This document shows positions 44,714 through 53,637 of a stretch of 63,120 nt of DNA, in pieces (positions within the stretch are counted from its first letter, which is position 1; every line of letters starts with the position of its first letter). Both the position numbers and the translations under genes were made by a program. The notes beneath the pieces are model-generated. The model was not told where the DNA came from, made no database searches, and was given only the letters and a program-made list of their open reading frames with translations. Source of the DNA: Nostoc sp. CHAB 5836 (GTDB lineage: Bacteria; Cyanobacteriota; Cyanobacteriia; Cyanobacteriales; Nostocaceae); assembly GCF_020829445.1 (NCBI RefSeq), contig NZ_JAIVFV010000020.1:1-63120 (forward strand). Reading direction: 5' to 3'.

Positions 44714-45012
44714 CAACAAATAAATTACCCAATCTTGTGGGGTGGGCGTCTCGCCATTGGTGTCAACTTAAGCTAGGAATGCTTAACTGTTGCCTACATC
44801 ACCCGCCTTGAACTAAAGTTCGAGGCTAATAGCTAAAGTCTACTGAAGTAGACTAAAGATTATTGGAAATATTTAGTCTACTTCAGTAGACTTTTGTTAT
44901 TAGCAAGGAACTTCAGTTCCTTGCGGGACATAACTTCTACGTTAAGTTGACACCAATGGCGTCTCGCCCACCCCACAATAAATAGTTGAGTATTTTTTTA
45001 TTTGTCAGTCCC
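44706..45012. mobile_element. 307-bp inverted-repeat element inserted in hicB
   Basis: The ends GGGACTGACAACAAATAAA and TTTATTTGTCAGTCCC are inverted repeats, flanked by TTA (44703-44705, 45013-45015). An inner pair is TTGTGGGGTGGGCGTCTCGCC versus GGCGTCTCGCCCACCCCACA (read on the opposite arm), and the middle has stems CTACTGAAGTAGACT-like and AAGGAACTTCAGTTCCTTG. No protein is encoded. Confidence 0.88.
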
Positions 45013-45030
45013 TTACACGCCTAGAGGTAA

Positions 45031-45078
45031 GTGTCGGGTAAGCTGCGCCTTCTTTCGTCGGCTGGGGAAGTGTGTCAT
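45031..45078 (+). pseudogene. hicA: Remnant of HicA toxin N-terminus
   Basis: A GTG at 45031 overlaps the reconstructed hicB stop and begins M-S-G-K-L-R-L-L-S-S-A-G-E-V-C-H followed by TAG. SGKLRLLS...EVC is the usual HicA opening (before ILE..GF..). Only 16 residues remain; the dsRNA-binding-fold body with the catalytic His (GSH) is gone. The next gene begins 26 bp later. Confidence 0.6.
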
Positions 45079-45103
45079 TAGAGCAAGACAAACACAATTT
45101 AGT

Positions 45104-45526
45104 ATGGAAGAACTGCTAGAACTTAGACAACTTCTAGAACAAGGCAAAATCCATGAAGCGCTGCTTTTGGTGGATGAGTTAGAAGAAATGAGTCTCAGTG
45201 ACAAAATCAATAAAATTGATAGTTATGGTGTGATTCTTCTCATCCATTTAATTAAACAAAAAGCTGAAAAACGTTCGACTCGCTCTTGGGATGTTTCCAT
45301 AGAAAATACGGTGCGTGAAATCAACAAAATAAACAAGCGCCGCAAATCCGGTGGTTTTTACTTGAATCAAGCAGAATTAATGGATATTCTACAACAAGGA
45401 TATCAAGTGGCACTCAAAAGAGCGGCGCTAGAAGCTTTTGAGGGGCGTTATGAAGCCCAAGAATTAGCTGCAATGGTTGACCAGCAGGAAACTTTAGCCG
45501 AAGCGCTGAAACTGATTCAACAATAG
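45104..45526 (+). CDS. DUF29-family protein
   Basis: A 140-residue protein with the DUF29 pattern: MEELLELRQLLEQGKIHEAL, VDELEEMSLSDKINKIDSYG, ILLIHLIKQKAEKRSTRSW and DVSIENTVREINKI. DUF29 proteins occur in many copies in cyanobacteria; function unknown. The start is put at the ATG 45104, where similarity begins; the longer frame from 45002 starts in the MITE. It overlaps the convergent isoaspartyl peptidase gene by 10 bp. Confidence 0.75.
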   Translation: MEELLELRQLLEQGKIHEALLLVDELEEMSLSDKINKIDSYGVILLIHLIKQKAEKRSTRSWDVSIENTVREINKINKRRKSGGFYLNQAELMDILQQGYQVALKRAALEAFEGRYEAQELAAMVDQQETLAEALKLIQQ

Positions 45527-46470
45527 CCGATCAGTTCGTTGTCATTCCACTCCAAAGTATCACCAATTTTTTCGCCGTCGTGGTAGGCGGCGAGTAAGAT
45601 TTCGCTGGTTTTTCCCCAAGCGATCGCTCCACTGAAATCTAAGGCGATCGCTCCCAAATCCCGTTTGTTATGGTAGGCTTCGTTAAAAGAGCGCTGCATA
45701 GCCTCCTTCAAAGACATCCCATCCGTCACACGCACTACAATTCGTGCAGCTAAACACTCATCAATGATATCTTCGCCAATCCCAGTACAGCTAACACCAG
45801 CATTACTAGTAGCGTAATTCCCTGCTGGCATCGCAGAATCACTTACCCTTCCAATCCGCTCAAAACCCTTACCACCAGTAGAAGTGCCAGCAGCTAGCCT
45901 ACCGTAGGTATCTAAAGCTACTACTCCGATGGTGCCACGTCCAGCATTGCTGGTTTCTATGAGTTCGGGTTCTGCTACCACACCAGCCATTGTGCTTTTA
46001 AAATTATCCTGGCGCTCTTGTATCCACTCTTGTAACCGCAAATCAGTTAAAGCGTTATAGCTGGGAATTTGCATTTCCCGCGCCAACTCAGCCGATCCTA
46101 AATCCGATAGCACTCGGTCTGGCGAACTTTGTAAAAATTGCGCTAAATCAATGGGATTTTTCACCCGCGAGATATTAATCACACCACTAAACCGCCCTGA
46201 TGCACCATCCATTAGGGAAGCACTCATGCGGATTTGCCCATCAGATTGCAATACTGAACCAGTACCAGCATTAAAGCGGGGATTATCTTCGAGCATTCGA
46301 CAACCTTGCACCACCGCCTCTGAGGCAGTTGCTCCTGACAATAACAGAGAATAGACTTCTTCTATTACTGTATGGAGCGATCGGCGCACTGATTCCAATC
46401 CTCCCTTACCGTGGAGAGAACTACCAGCCCCCCCATGAATAATTAATTTAGGTTGCACCTGTAACTCCAT
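45517..46470 (-). CDS. iaaA: Isoaspartyl peptidase/L-asparaginase (plant type, Ntn hydrolase)
   Basis: A 317-residue precursor that self-cleaves before the catalytic Thr180 (NAGRG|TIGVVALDTYG) into alpha and beta subunits. It hydrolyses isoaspartyl dipeptides and L-asparagine; in filamentous cyanobacteria it also degrades beta-aspartyl-arginine derived from cyanophycin (family knowledge). LIIHGGAGSS at the N-terminus, NAGTGSVLQSDG and STGGKGFERIGRVSDS, then GISCTGIGEDII-like VSCTGIGEDII all match. The ATG overlaps the stop of the DUF2256 gene (TAATG), implying co-translation. Length normal. Confidence 0.93.
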   Translation of the reverse strand: MELQVQPKLIIHGGAGSSLHGKGGLESVRRSLHTVIEEVYSLLLSGATASEAVVQGCRMLEDNPRFNAGTGSVLQSDGQIRMSASLMDGASGRFSGVINISRVKNPIDLAQFLQSSPDRVLSDLGSAELAREMQIPSYNALTDLRLQEWIQERQDNFKSTMAGVVAEPELIETSNAGRGTIGVVALDTYGRLAAGTSTGGKGFERIGRVSDSAMPAGNYATSNAGVSCTGIGEDIIDECLAARIVVRVTDGMSLKEAMQRSFNEAYHNKRDLGAIALDFSGAIAWGKTSEILLAAYHDGEKIGDTLEWNDNELIGYC

Positions 46471-46664
46471 TAATCCCTTGCGCTATTTGCGTCTGTGTTG
46501 CGGTTAGTTTCATTTTGAGCTTCAGAACGGCGACGACGACAACGTTCTGAGCAGTATTTCACATCGTCCCAGCAATCTTGCCACTTTTTACGCCATGTGA
46601 AAGGACGTTGACATACCGGACAGATTTTTGTCGGTAGGTCAGATTTAGAAGGAACACGTCCCAT
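46470..46664 (-). CDS. DUF2256 zinc-ribbon protein
   Basis: A 64-residue protein with a four-Cys zinc site: [16 protein letters not shown] and [12 protein letters not shown], giving C-x2-C and C-x3-C. DUF2256 proteins are small and conserved in cyanobacteria and proteobacteria, often next to photolyase-type or unrelated genes; function unknown. It overlaps the peptidase gene downstream (TAATG). The tail after [14 protein letters not shown] is low complexity. Confidence 0.85.
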   Translation of the reverse strand: MGRVPSKSDLPTKICPVCQRPFTWRKKWQDCWDDVKYCSERCRRRRSEAQNETNRNTDANSARD

Positions 46665-47139
46665 ATAAATACTGTCTATACGATAATTTGATTTCTGAGA
46701 GAGATGGAAAATAATTATAACCAGTTTGCCACGAACGGAGGAAACTTTCGGCGAATAAATGTGTTGTCAATCTATCTAAAGGTAGATTTTATTTCTCTCA
46801 GAACTTACGCCCAAGCAACGGAAAAGCGAACCACAGAGAAGCCAGTGCGTTGGGTTGTATCCCTGAGAAGCAAGCTACGCACAGCGTCTTTGACAGGAGA
46901 AGCAACTGGCGCGACGCAGAGAACACGAAGGAATAAGAGTTAGAGAGTTTTTTTACGTACTACTGGTCTGTCTCATTGAATATGATGAGTTTGTAGTAAG
47001 CACTTCAGTGCTTAAAAATCCAGGACTAAAGTCCTTACTACGAACTTATTTACCCCTGAGAATTAATGCGATAGACCAGTAGCCTAATTCAGAGGGTTAT
47101 AGTCTGAGAGTAGATGGTCTAAGTATTTACTCAGTTCCA
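46665..47139. other. Gene-free stretch with repeat-derived DNA and a hairpin element
   Basis: 46800-46945 holds CGAACCACAGAG-type repeat sequence seen in other elements; an open frame of 79 codons there is repeat-derived. At 46960-47082 an inverted-repeat element runs CTACTGGTCTGTCTCATT to AATGCGATAGACCAGTAG with an inner GTAGTAAGCACTTCAGTGCTT hairpin-like stem cut short. Confidence 0.6.
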
Positions 47140-47763
47140 TCAAGGCATTAAATTAACATATTTTTCCAATTCAGATACTTTTAATATCTCCTCAGCCTTC
47201 TCTATGCCATATACGCTCTTTAAAAAATCGCCCAACCAAGCAATATTAACTTTTTCGATCCCGTCCATATTAAGACATTCTCTAAATATTTTCAAATAGC
47301 CGAATATCTGTCTATCTATGTCAGAAAAGTGCTTTGAAAAATTTTGAATGAAATTTTGGGTTCCTGCTAATATTGCATACCTTTCAAAACTGCTCATTAG
47401 AGCCCACTTTCCTTGAGGTGAAAAAATCACACTCTCCAATTGATAAGATAAGCCAAAAGCGTTGGTATCAATAGATAGATATGTAGATATCTCCTCAAAA
47501 GAAATCCACCAATGCTTGGTCATAGATGAATTGAAATCGACAATATTAACAATAGATAGGTATAAACTTGAATCTCCCATATGTGAGGCAGTACTTATAA
47601 GAGCATTAACAACTTCTACATCTGGGGGGAAATACTCATATAAGAGTTTAACTTCTTCAGCATTAGATCCGAATTGAGGTAGCTTAGGATTCTCGTTGAG
47701 AAATAATTGTCTCAATTTAGGTTCGGCCTCAGAATAATATTCCTTATCTGTGAGAATACGCAT
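47140..47763 (-). CDS. Hypothetical protein, 207 residues
   Basis: Not recognised. It is soluble, rich in aromatic residues, with no signal peptide or membrane helix. ISFEEISTYLSIDTNAFGLSY followed by IFSPQGKWALMSSFERYAIL has the feel of small immunity-type proteins of polymorphic toxin systems, but I cannot name a family. It is the last of three same-strand genes (47140, 47802, 48425) with short gaps (38 and 56 bp), probably one operon. No HIP1 octamer was seen across the three genes, unlike most genes here, which hints at more recent arrival. Confidence 0.6.
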   Translation of the reverse strand: MRILTDKEYYSEAEPKLRQLFLNENPKLPQFGSNAEEVKLLYEYFPPDVEVVNALISTASHMGDSSLYLSIVNIVDFNSSMTKHWWISFEEISTYLSIDTNAFGLSYQLESVIFSPQGKWALMSSFERYAILAGTQNFIQNFSKHFSDIDRQIFGYLKIFRECLNMDGIEKVNIAWLGDFLKSVYGIEKAEEILKVSELEKYVNLMP

Positions 47764-47801
47764 GATTCCAACCTCTATCTAAAAGATCTTTGAGAAACGA
47801 A

Positions 47802-48368
47802 CTAACACCCAGTTGTGGAAGCGGGGCAAAAAAGTGGCTTTTTATATGGAAATTTGACTTCTTTTACAAGCGAAAAAACTTGCCCATTGAGTGTGCCAGT
47901 GTAATGATTCAGAAGATCGATCGTAGGTTCAGTTTGAGGGGAAGAGCCATATTCTCTTAAGTTTGCGTTGCCTCCGCCTTTTAACTTAGCCGTATATATC
48001 CATCCTGCTGTAGGAGTAAATACGGGCGAAGCAACAGAAGATGCTTCGACAACATTACTAAACTCTAACCATGCCAAAGTATATGCTGCATAATGGTCTG
48101 GGGATGTGACTTTATAGTAACGAACTGTATTGCTGTACTTGAAGGAAAAGTTGTACAGTAAATTGTCAAGCTGAGGACTGGCAGCGATCAAGTAATTTTG
48201 CTTGAACCTTTCCTCAGGAGCAAGCCTTTCATTACTGGGCTTAATAATTCCTCGGTTCAGAAGGCTTGATCCTGTGCCTACGGCTAAACCAATAGTTGCA
48301 TTACCAAAAATAATTCCACTGACTAAAGCAACTCCAAAATTAAAGGCTCGCGAAAACTGAAATTTCAT
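47802..48368 (-). CDS. Hypothetical protein with N-terminal membrane anchor, 188 residues
   Basis: Not recognised by name. It begins with a short basic stretch and a hydrophobic segment (FGVALVSGIIFGNATIGLAV), as in minor pilins or secreted proteins, then a soluble domain (NVRYYKVTSPDHYAAYTLAW-like region, YTAKLKGGGNANL) ending in FCPASTTGC, whose two cysteines could form a disulphide. This suggests an exported or pilus-type anchored protein. It lies between two other unrecognised genes, on the same strand with short gaps. Confidence 0.6.
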   Translation of the reverse strand: MKFQFSRAFNFGVALVSGIIFGNATIGLAVGTGSSLLNRGIIKPSNERLAPEERFKQNYLIAASPQLDNLLYNFSFKYSNTVRYYKVTSPDHYAAYTLAWLEFSNVVEASSVASPVFTPTAGWIYTAKLKGGGNANLREYGSSPQTEPTIDLLNHYTGTLNGQVFSLVKEVKFPYKKPLFCPASTTGC

Positions 48369-48424
48369 ATCAACCTCAAAAGATTTTTGAACTGTAATAA
48401 TGTCCCTAAAGCACTTAGAAAAAT

Positions 48425-48967
48425 TTATTCTCCTACAAATTCAATCTGTGTGACTTCCTCATAGCCTGGAATTCCGTGATCTTTAAGTCTTAGTTCGCCA
48501 ACGGTGCTTTGCTTCTTACCATTGTTTTCCTCTCTTAATTTTAAAACTATGGCTCCACCATTAGGAAGCATAGCTTTAAATCCCTGAGGAGCAGTTATGT
48601 CTGGCGCAGGTCTAGGAGTATCGCCATCATACTTAAAAGACTCTTTGTCAGCTATCAAAAAGAACTCTCTAATCGCAGTATTCGCAGCCACCCTTCGTCG
48701 ATAGATATCAGACATTTCTCCTGGAATTGTAATAATAACTTTTCTGATTGGTTTAGCTTTTGTTGCTTCAGATGTCTTGAAAAGTGCTGTAAGCTCGTCA
48801 AGTCCAACATTATTTCCAATTGGACTTTTCGTAGTTGGGGGCATTTGCCCAATTATTGGTTCAGAACCCTGTGTCTGAGCATTTCCTGAATTTTTAACTC
48901 CGAAGATGGTCGATATTCCAATACCTAATAGAAAAGCAAAAACTACTGAGCCTTTTAAAAAATTCAT
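48425..48967 (-). CDS. Hypothetical exported protein, 180 residues
   Basis: Not recognised. It starts with a lysine-containing signal or anchor (MNFLKGSVVFAFLLGIGIST) at 48967; an in-frame start 16 codons upstream would lengthen the basic N-terminus. The mature part has an extended linker (PPTTKSPIG) and an alpha/beta region with KPIRKVIITIPGEMSDIYRR and EVTQIEFVGE. It is first of a likely three-gene operon with 47802 and 47140. Together with its neighbour it may be an exported pair; no known system is evident. Confidence 0.6.
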   Translation of the reverse strand: MNFLKGSVVFAFLLGIGISTIFGVKNSGNAQTQGSEPIIGQMPPTTKSPIGNNVGLDELTALFKTSEATKAKPIRKVIITIPGEMSDIYRRRVAANTAIREFFLIADKESFKYDGDTPRPAPDITAPQGFKAMLPNGGAIVLKLREENNGKKQSTVGELRLKDHGIPGYEEVTQIEFVGE

Positions 48968-49187
48968 TTGCTTACTCCACTTAAAAAGACGACTTGCATG
49001 GTAAAACGATACCATAGTGCAAAAACCTAACTATTTATTATACGGAAACTTTCCGTATAACATCCTTATTTAGAGTATTAAACGGAATTTTCTGCATAAC
49101 TTCCAATGGAACAACGTCCAAAGAAACTGCTTGAACAGGTGCTTAAATTTCAAGCCTAAATTCGCCACGATTTCACGCAAAGCTGCA

Positions 49188-52109
49188 CTAAGAATCATGA
49201 GCAACTAACGGCAATAACAAGCGGGTAACTACCCGATTATCTGGTAATTGATAGAAATTCAACTCTCCTCCCAACTCCTGCATAAGGTTTTGGCAGATTA
49301 ACAAATGTAAGGCTGGTGGTTGGTCGAGGTTGGAGGGAGCAAGCACATCTTTGTGGGTATTTTGATGTAGTTCTGTAAGTAACTGTGGTTCGATCGCACC
49401 GTTGTATGTAATCGACAGTTCTAGCAATGTCTGATGGCCAGTTTTTACCTTTGTAAAAAAGTGCTTTGCATCTACGGTTTGAGATGCATCTAAGCGGCGA
49501 CACCAAATATCAATTTTGCCTCCGGTTTGAGAACGGTTACAGGCACTAACCAATAATTCATGGATAACTAATTCAATTTTGACTATATCACCAGCGATCG
49601 CCATTGCAGATTGTGAACTTGAGGTAGGAACGCCTCTAGCAAGGGAAGAATTCTTGAGCGATTCTTGCTCGTCAATCGTTTGTCCCAAACCATGTATACC
49701 AATCCACAGCTTTTGTTGTTTAAGTAAATTTTCGATGCGTTCAAGCGATCGCTTCAGTAAACTGGCTATAAGCATAGTTTCACAACTGATATGTAGCTGC
49801 CACTGCTCAAGTTTTAGCAATCCACTCATGGAGGTGGTTGTTTGCTCTAACTGGCGCAGCAATAGCTCGTAGCGCATCTGAGTAAGTTCATTAGCAGGAA
49901 TGCCCAAATCATGTATTTGACTAAGGCATAGTGCTGTTATTCTTTGGATTTCCTCTAGACGACGATGTTTATACCAATTGAGTTGTTGTAATTCCTCTGT
50001 TGTGGATTTTAGAAGTCGGGTAATTTGCTTTTCACGACGCCACCAGCCTAATTGAGAAATCAGAGTTGCTGTAGCACTGAGGCTTTGTTCTGACCAGCGA
50101 CGCTCTTGAGAGTCTGCTAACAACACTACACCTGTGGTTTCATAATCAGCATTAGTACGTAATGCCATCACCAAAATTTGACCTTTGTCTGGAGCATTGA
50201 ACCATTTCCGGGTTTCTGGGGGTAAATTATTTACCTTCAAAGTCAGGTAACTTTCTGTAGCAAGTGCCCACTGAATTAAGACTTCAGTTTGGATCGGAAT
50301 AGATGCATCCGAAAAAATTCCAAATTGATTATTGTCAATGACTCCAGGGATAATTTCTGCCCAACTTTCCCCAGGCGACCAGGATAGCAGTACGGCTACG
50401 GGACAGCCTAAAATTGATGCTATTTGTTTGAGTGCGGTGCGTTCTAAATGCTTTTTTTTAACCTCGATTTTGCCTTGGGAGGATTGTGTCAGAATGCGTA
50501 GGCATTGCTCAAATGCTTGGGAAACTTTTTGTTGTTGCTGGGTGCGGTTGTGCAATTGCCACTGACGAACAATTACACCAATCTGTTGACTGACAATCCA
50601 CAGCAATTCTTTTTCCACTGTTGTCCAACAGCGATGGGTTTCGTGAGTGATGATCAAAAGTGCTGGTATCTGATCGTGAGTGCATTTACAAACAAGTAGC
50701 GATCGCACACCATTTTCTAATAAAAGAGGACGCCAGTTAAACAAGCGTAAATCTTCATTTAAATTCTCAATTTCCACCGCTTGAGTTGAACTTTGCAAAA
50801 GCTGCCCATCTAATTCTTTGAGAGTATCAAAGGTAAATGTCAAAGGTTGGCGATTATGGGGCTGATTTTGGTAAATAAATTGATAATTATTTTGCTCTGG
50901 GTCATACTGCAACAGCAAAAATCGCGTCGCACCTAGTCGAACTAAAACTCTTTTAGCACAGTTGTGTAAAGTTTCCTGAAGGTCATGTTCGCTATAAATA
51001 CCTTGAGCAACTTGGCTAGTTAGTTCCACATCCTCTTGAATTTGTTTAACGGTGTTTTCCATACTTTCGGTGGGTGCAGTCAGGGAAATTAAGCCAGCAG
51101 CAGCTCGGACAAAATTTTTGTCTGTCTCCGTCCAGATCCGACGTTCATTGCTTTCCAGCGCCAGAAAACCTACTAAGTCCTTTTGCCAGATGATCGGGGC
51201 TGCCAGGAGCGATCGCACCTTCAACCGTTCCAGCAATTTTGCCGTAAAATGGCTCTTTAAAGAACTGCGTGCATCACCAATAGAGACAATTTGGTTAGTT
51301 GCCAAAGCATAATAAAAGTCGCTTAATTCCTGTACAGTCATTCCCGGTGCTTGCTGACTGCTAGAATTACAATCAACTTTCACCAGATCATTGCTCATCC
51401 GACACCAAAAGTAGTGGCCTTCCCGCTCAAACCAGTAAACATTTGTCCGGCTGGGGGAGACAAATTTATGAGTTGCTTGCACCGCTGCTTCAAGTCTTTG
51501 ATCAAGGTTAGTCAGGGTGCGTAAATTTTCTAGCAATTCTAATAATGGTTCGTCGGTTCTCTTGATTTGCTTGTAGTGCAAATCCATTTCATTTTGACAA
51601 AGCACTGCCCCCAGTTCGCCTAAAACCATGATCAAACGTGCTTTTGCTTCCCCTGTAAGTAGGTAGCCCCAGCGTTCTGAACCTAGTAACACCAAGCCTA
51701 AGCAACGGTCTTTGTAGCGAATTGGCAAAATAATCGTTCCTTTGATCTGGAATTGTTCTGCAATTTTTCGCCATTCGGCGGCGCGGATTTCGGTTTGTAA
51801 ATCCGCTACACCCAAAGGATGTTGTTCAATCACTACTTGCTCTAATAAATCCCCAGGACTAAGAACAACTCTTTGCCGTAAAAAGACGGTATCATTACCA
51901 GGTGTCATGCCTCCCTTGCCGAACAATATGTGATTCAGGCGATCGTAAAGAGCAATCCAAATCAGTCTGTAGTCAAACTGTTCCTTGAGATAAGAAATAG
52001 TAGTTTCAATCAGAACGTCAACATCATCCTCTTCTCTAAGACTCTGGAGGACACGTCCCAAGGAGAGGATGTGCTGTTCGGCGGCTATAGGTTTTTGCGG
52101 CTGCCCCAT
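49188..52109 (-). CDS. Multi-GAF sensor protein with degenerate histidine-kinase-like ATPase domain
   Basis: A 973-residue cytoplasmic protein. Four GAF-like domains can be placed at about 20-185, 200-350, 370-515 and 545-700 (for example ILPIRYKDRCLGLVLLGSE, APIIWQKDLVGFLALES). A coiled region follows, then a C-terminal HATPase-like part: KIELVIHELLVSACNRSQ in the place of the N-box, where the usual Asn is His or Ser, and ITYNGAIEPQLL where DxGxG is expected. No phosphoacceptor His (HExR/HDLR) is evident. So it is probably a ligand sensor or scaffold that has lost kinase activity. Its ligand is unknown. It is not in a visible operon. Confidence 0.75.
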   Translation of the reverse strand: MGQPQKPIAAEQHILSLGRVLQSLREEDDVDVLIETTISYLKEQFDYRLIWIALYDRLNHILFGKGGMTPGNDTVFLRQRVVLSPGDLLEQVVIEQHPLGVADLQTEIRAAEWRKIAEQFQIKGTIILPIRYKDRCLGLVLLGSERWGYLLTGEAKARLIMVLGELGAVLCQNEMDLHYKQIKRTDEPLLELLENLRTLTNLDQRLEAAVQATHKFVSPSRTNVYWFEREGHYFWCRMSNDLVKVDCNSSSQQAPGMTVQELSDFYYALATNQIVSIGDARSSLKSHFTAKLLERLKVRSLLAAPIIWQKDLVGFLALESNERRIWTETDKNFVRAAAGLISLTAPTESMENTVKQIQEDVELTSQVAQGIYSEHDLQETLHNCAKRVLVRLGATRFLLLQYDPEQNNYQFIYQNQPHNRQPLTFTFDTLKELDGQLLQSSTQAVEIENLNEDLRLFNWRPLLLENGVRSLLVCKCTHDQIPALLIITHETHRCWTTVEKELLWIVSQQIGVIVRQWQLHNRTQQQQKVSQAFEQCLRILTQSSQGKIEVKKKHLERTALKQIASILGCPVAVLLSWSPGESWAEIIPGVIDNNQFGIFSDASIPIQTEVLIQWALATESYLTLKVNNLPPETRKWFNAPDKGQILVMALRTNADYETTGVVLLADSQERRWSEQSLSATATLISQLGWWRREKQITRLLKSTTEELQQLNWYKHRRLEEIQRITALCLSQIHDLGIPANELTQMRYELLLRQLEQTTTSMSGLLKLEQWQLHISCETMLIASLLKRSLERIENLLKQQKLWIGIHGLGQTIDEQESLKNSSLARGVPTSSSQSAMAIAGDIVKIELVIHELLVSACNRSQTGGKIDIWCRRLDASQTVDAKHFFTKVKTGHQTLLELSITYNGAIEPQLLTELHQNTHKDVLAPSNLDQPPALHLLICQNLMQELGGELNFYQLPDNRVVTRLLLPLVAHDS

Positions 52110-52221
52110 CTGATTTATTGGTTTACATAGGTTGTAATATATAAGATGCCCAGAAAAGCATCTTGAGTAATATTCTCACAGGTCTTTGCTGAAAGTTCTA
52201 GGTAACGAGGTTCGTTGAAGT

Positions 52222-52374
52222 TAAGTAGGTGGGCGCAATTAAAGCTAACTGGCTAAGGCTGTCATTGGTCATTGGTCATTGGTCATTTGTCCTTTGTCAT
52301 TGGTCATTCGTAAAGATTTTAAGCCTATTTATGTTTCATAACAATAGTTTGATTTTTTCGCGCCAACTTACTTA
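52222..52374. mobile_element. 153-bp TAAGTAGG-ended element with internal heptamer expansion
   Basis: TAAGTAGGTGGGCGCAATTA at the left and GCGCCAACTTACTTA at the right. About 20 bp longer than the 131-bp copies because the internal GTCATTGGTCATTGGTCATT array has more units. Confidence 0.82.
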
Positions 52375-52377
52375 CAT

Positions 52378-52472
52378 TAGACATAGGAGTGAAAAAGAAT
52401 TGTTTTGACGTAGCACTGCTACGTCTCTACAAGGGTTCTGGGTAACGCATATTTAATTTCACCAGATGTCTA
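52378..52472. mobile_element. TAGACATCTGGTG family MITE, copy 5, overlapping the annotated-looking pyrD start
   Basis: It runs TAGACATAGGAGTGAAAAAG to CACCAGATGTCTA. The ATG in its right end (52466) is in frame with pyrD, so the element creates a spurious upstream start five codons ahead of the likely one. Confidence 0.88.
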
Positions 52473-52480
52473 TTATTGAA

Positions 52481-53626
52481 ATGGATATTTATCAAGTTGC
52501 CATTCGTCCGGTTTTGTTCAATGTCTTAAAAACCGATTCAGAATGGTTACACCAGCAGACGATTCACAGTTTTAGTTGGCTATCCCAGACAGGCGATCGC
52601 TCCCCTGCTAATTGGGTAAACCAACGCCTAAAGCAGTCGTTATGTGTGTACGATTCACGGCTAGAACAAAATTTGTTTGGGCTAAACTTCCCAAATCCCA
52701 TAGGGTTAGCGGCTGGCTTCGACAAGGATGGTGTCGCTGCTGGCATTTGGTCTAACCTGGGTTTTGGCTTTGCAGAACTAGGAACTGTAACTTTTCACGC
52801 ACAGCCAGGAAATCCCCGTCCCCGTTTGTTTCGATTGCCATTGGACAAAGCTGCTCTTAATCGGATGGGCTTTAATAATCGCGGTGCAGCAGCAATGGCG
52901 GCACATTTGGCACAGGAAAGACAGGAGTCAACTCACTCAATACCCATAGGGATAAATTTGGGTAAATCTAAGGTAACTCCGCTAGAAGCAGCCGCACAAG
53001 ATTATCTCGATAGTTTTCGCTTACTCAAAGATTTGGGAGACTATTTTGTTGTTAATGTCTCTTCTCCCAATACACCAGGGTTGCGATCGCTCCAAGATGC
53101 TTCTATGCTCAGTGCCATCTTGGATTTATTACAACAAGAAAATACTGCACAAAAACCACTTTTTGTCAAGATAGCGCCAGATTTGGATTGGGTTGCGATC
53201 GCTGACATTATAACTCTTGCTAAAACCTACCAACTGGCGGGAATTATCGCCACGAATACCACCATCAGCCGTGATGGATTAAAAACGCAGGTGATTGACC
53301 AAACTGGCAAATCACCCCAGTCAGAGGCTGGCGGAATTAGCGGTGAACCATTACGCGATCGCTCCACTGAGGTAATTCGTTTTATTTGGCAGCAAACCCA
53401 AGGACAAATCCCGATTATTGGCGTTGGTGGTATTTTTTCTCCTGAAGATGCTTGGGAGAAAATTATTGCTGGTGCTAGCTTGATTCAGGTTTATACAGGC
53501 TGGATTTACGAAGGCCCACTGATGGTACGCCGGATTCTAGCAGGTTTGCTTTCCAAACTAGAACAAAACGGATTAAATTCCATCAACGAAGCTGTAGGTT
53601 TACAAACAAAAATTCCCAAATTCTAA
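52481..53626 (+). CDS. pyrD: Dihydroorotate dehydrogenase (quinone), class 2
   Basis: Oxidises dihydroorotate to orotate in pyrimidine synthesis with FMN and passes electrons to quinone. The 381-residue product shows [58 protein letters not shown] with the catalytic Ser, and [16 protein letters not shown] with [13 protein letters not shown]. The N-terminal helices ([16 protein letters not shown]) are the membrane/quinone region of class 2. The start is placed at 52481, because the ATG at 52466 lies in a MITE end. The gene is convergent with the next gene, 11 bp away. Confidence 0.93.
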   Translation: MDIYQVAIRPVLFNVLKTDSEWLHQQTIHSFSWLSQTGDRSPANWVNQRLKQSLCVYDSRLEQNLFGLNFPNPIGLAAGFDKDGVAAGIWSNLGFGFAELGTVTFHAQPGNPRPRLFRLPLDKAALNRMGFNNRGAAAMAAHLAQERQESTHSIPIGINLGKSKVTPLEAAAQDYLDSFRLLKDLGDYFVVNVSSPNTPGLRSLQDASMLSAILDLLQQENTAQKPLFVKIAPDLDWVAIADIITLAKTYQLAGIIATNTTISRDGLKTQVIDQTGKSPQSEAGGISGEPLRDRSTEVIRFIWQQTQGQIPIIGVGGIFSPEDAWEKIIAGASLIQVYTGWIYEGPLMVRRILAGLLSKLEQNGLNSINEAVGLQTKIPKF

Positions 53627-53637
53627 TTTTGAACTGT

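Noticed and set aside
46704..46943. A 79-codon open frame upstream of the unrecognised operon
   Set aside because: Its sequence consists of CGAACCACAGAG-type repeat DNA found in other elements; no protein similarity or ribosome binding site.
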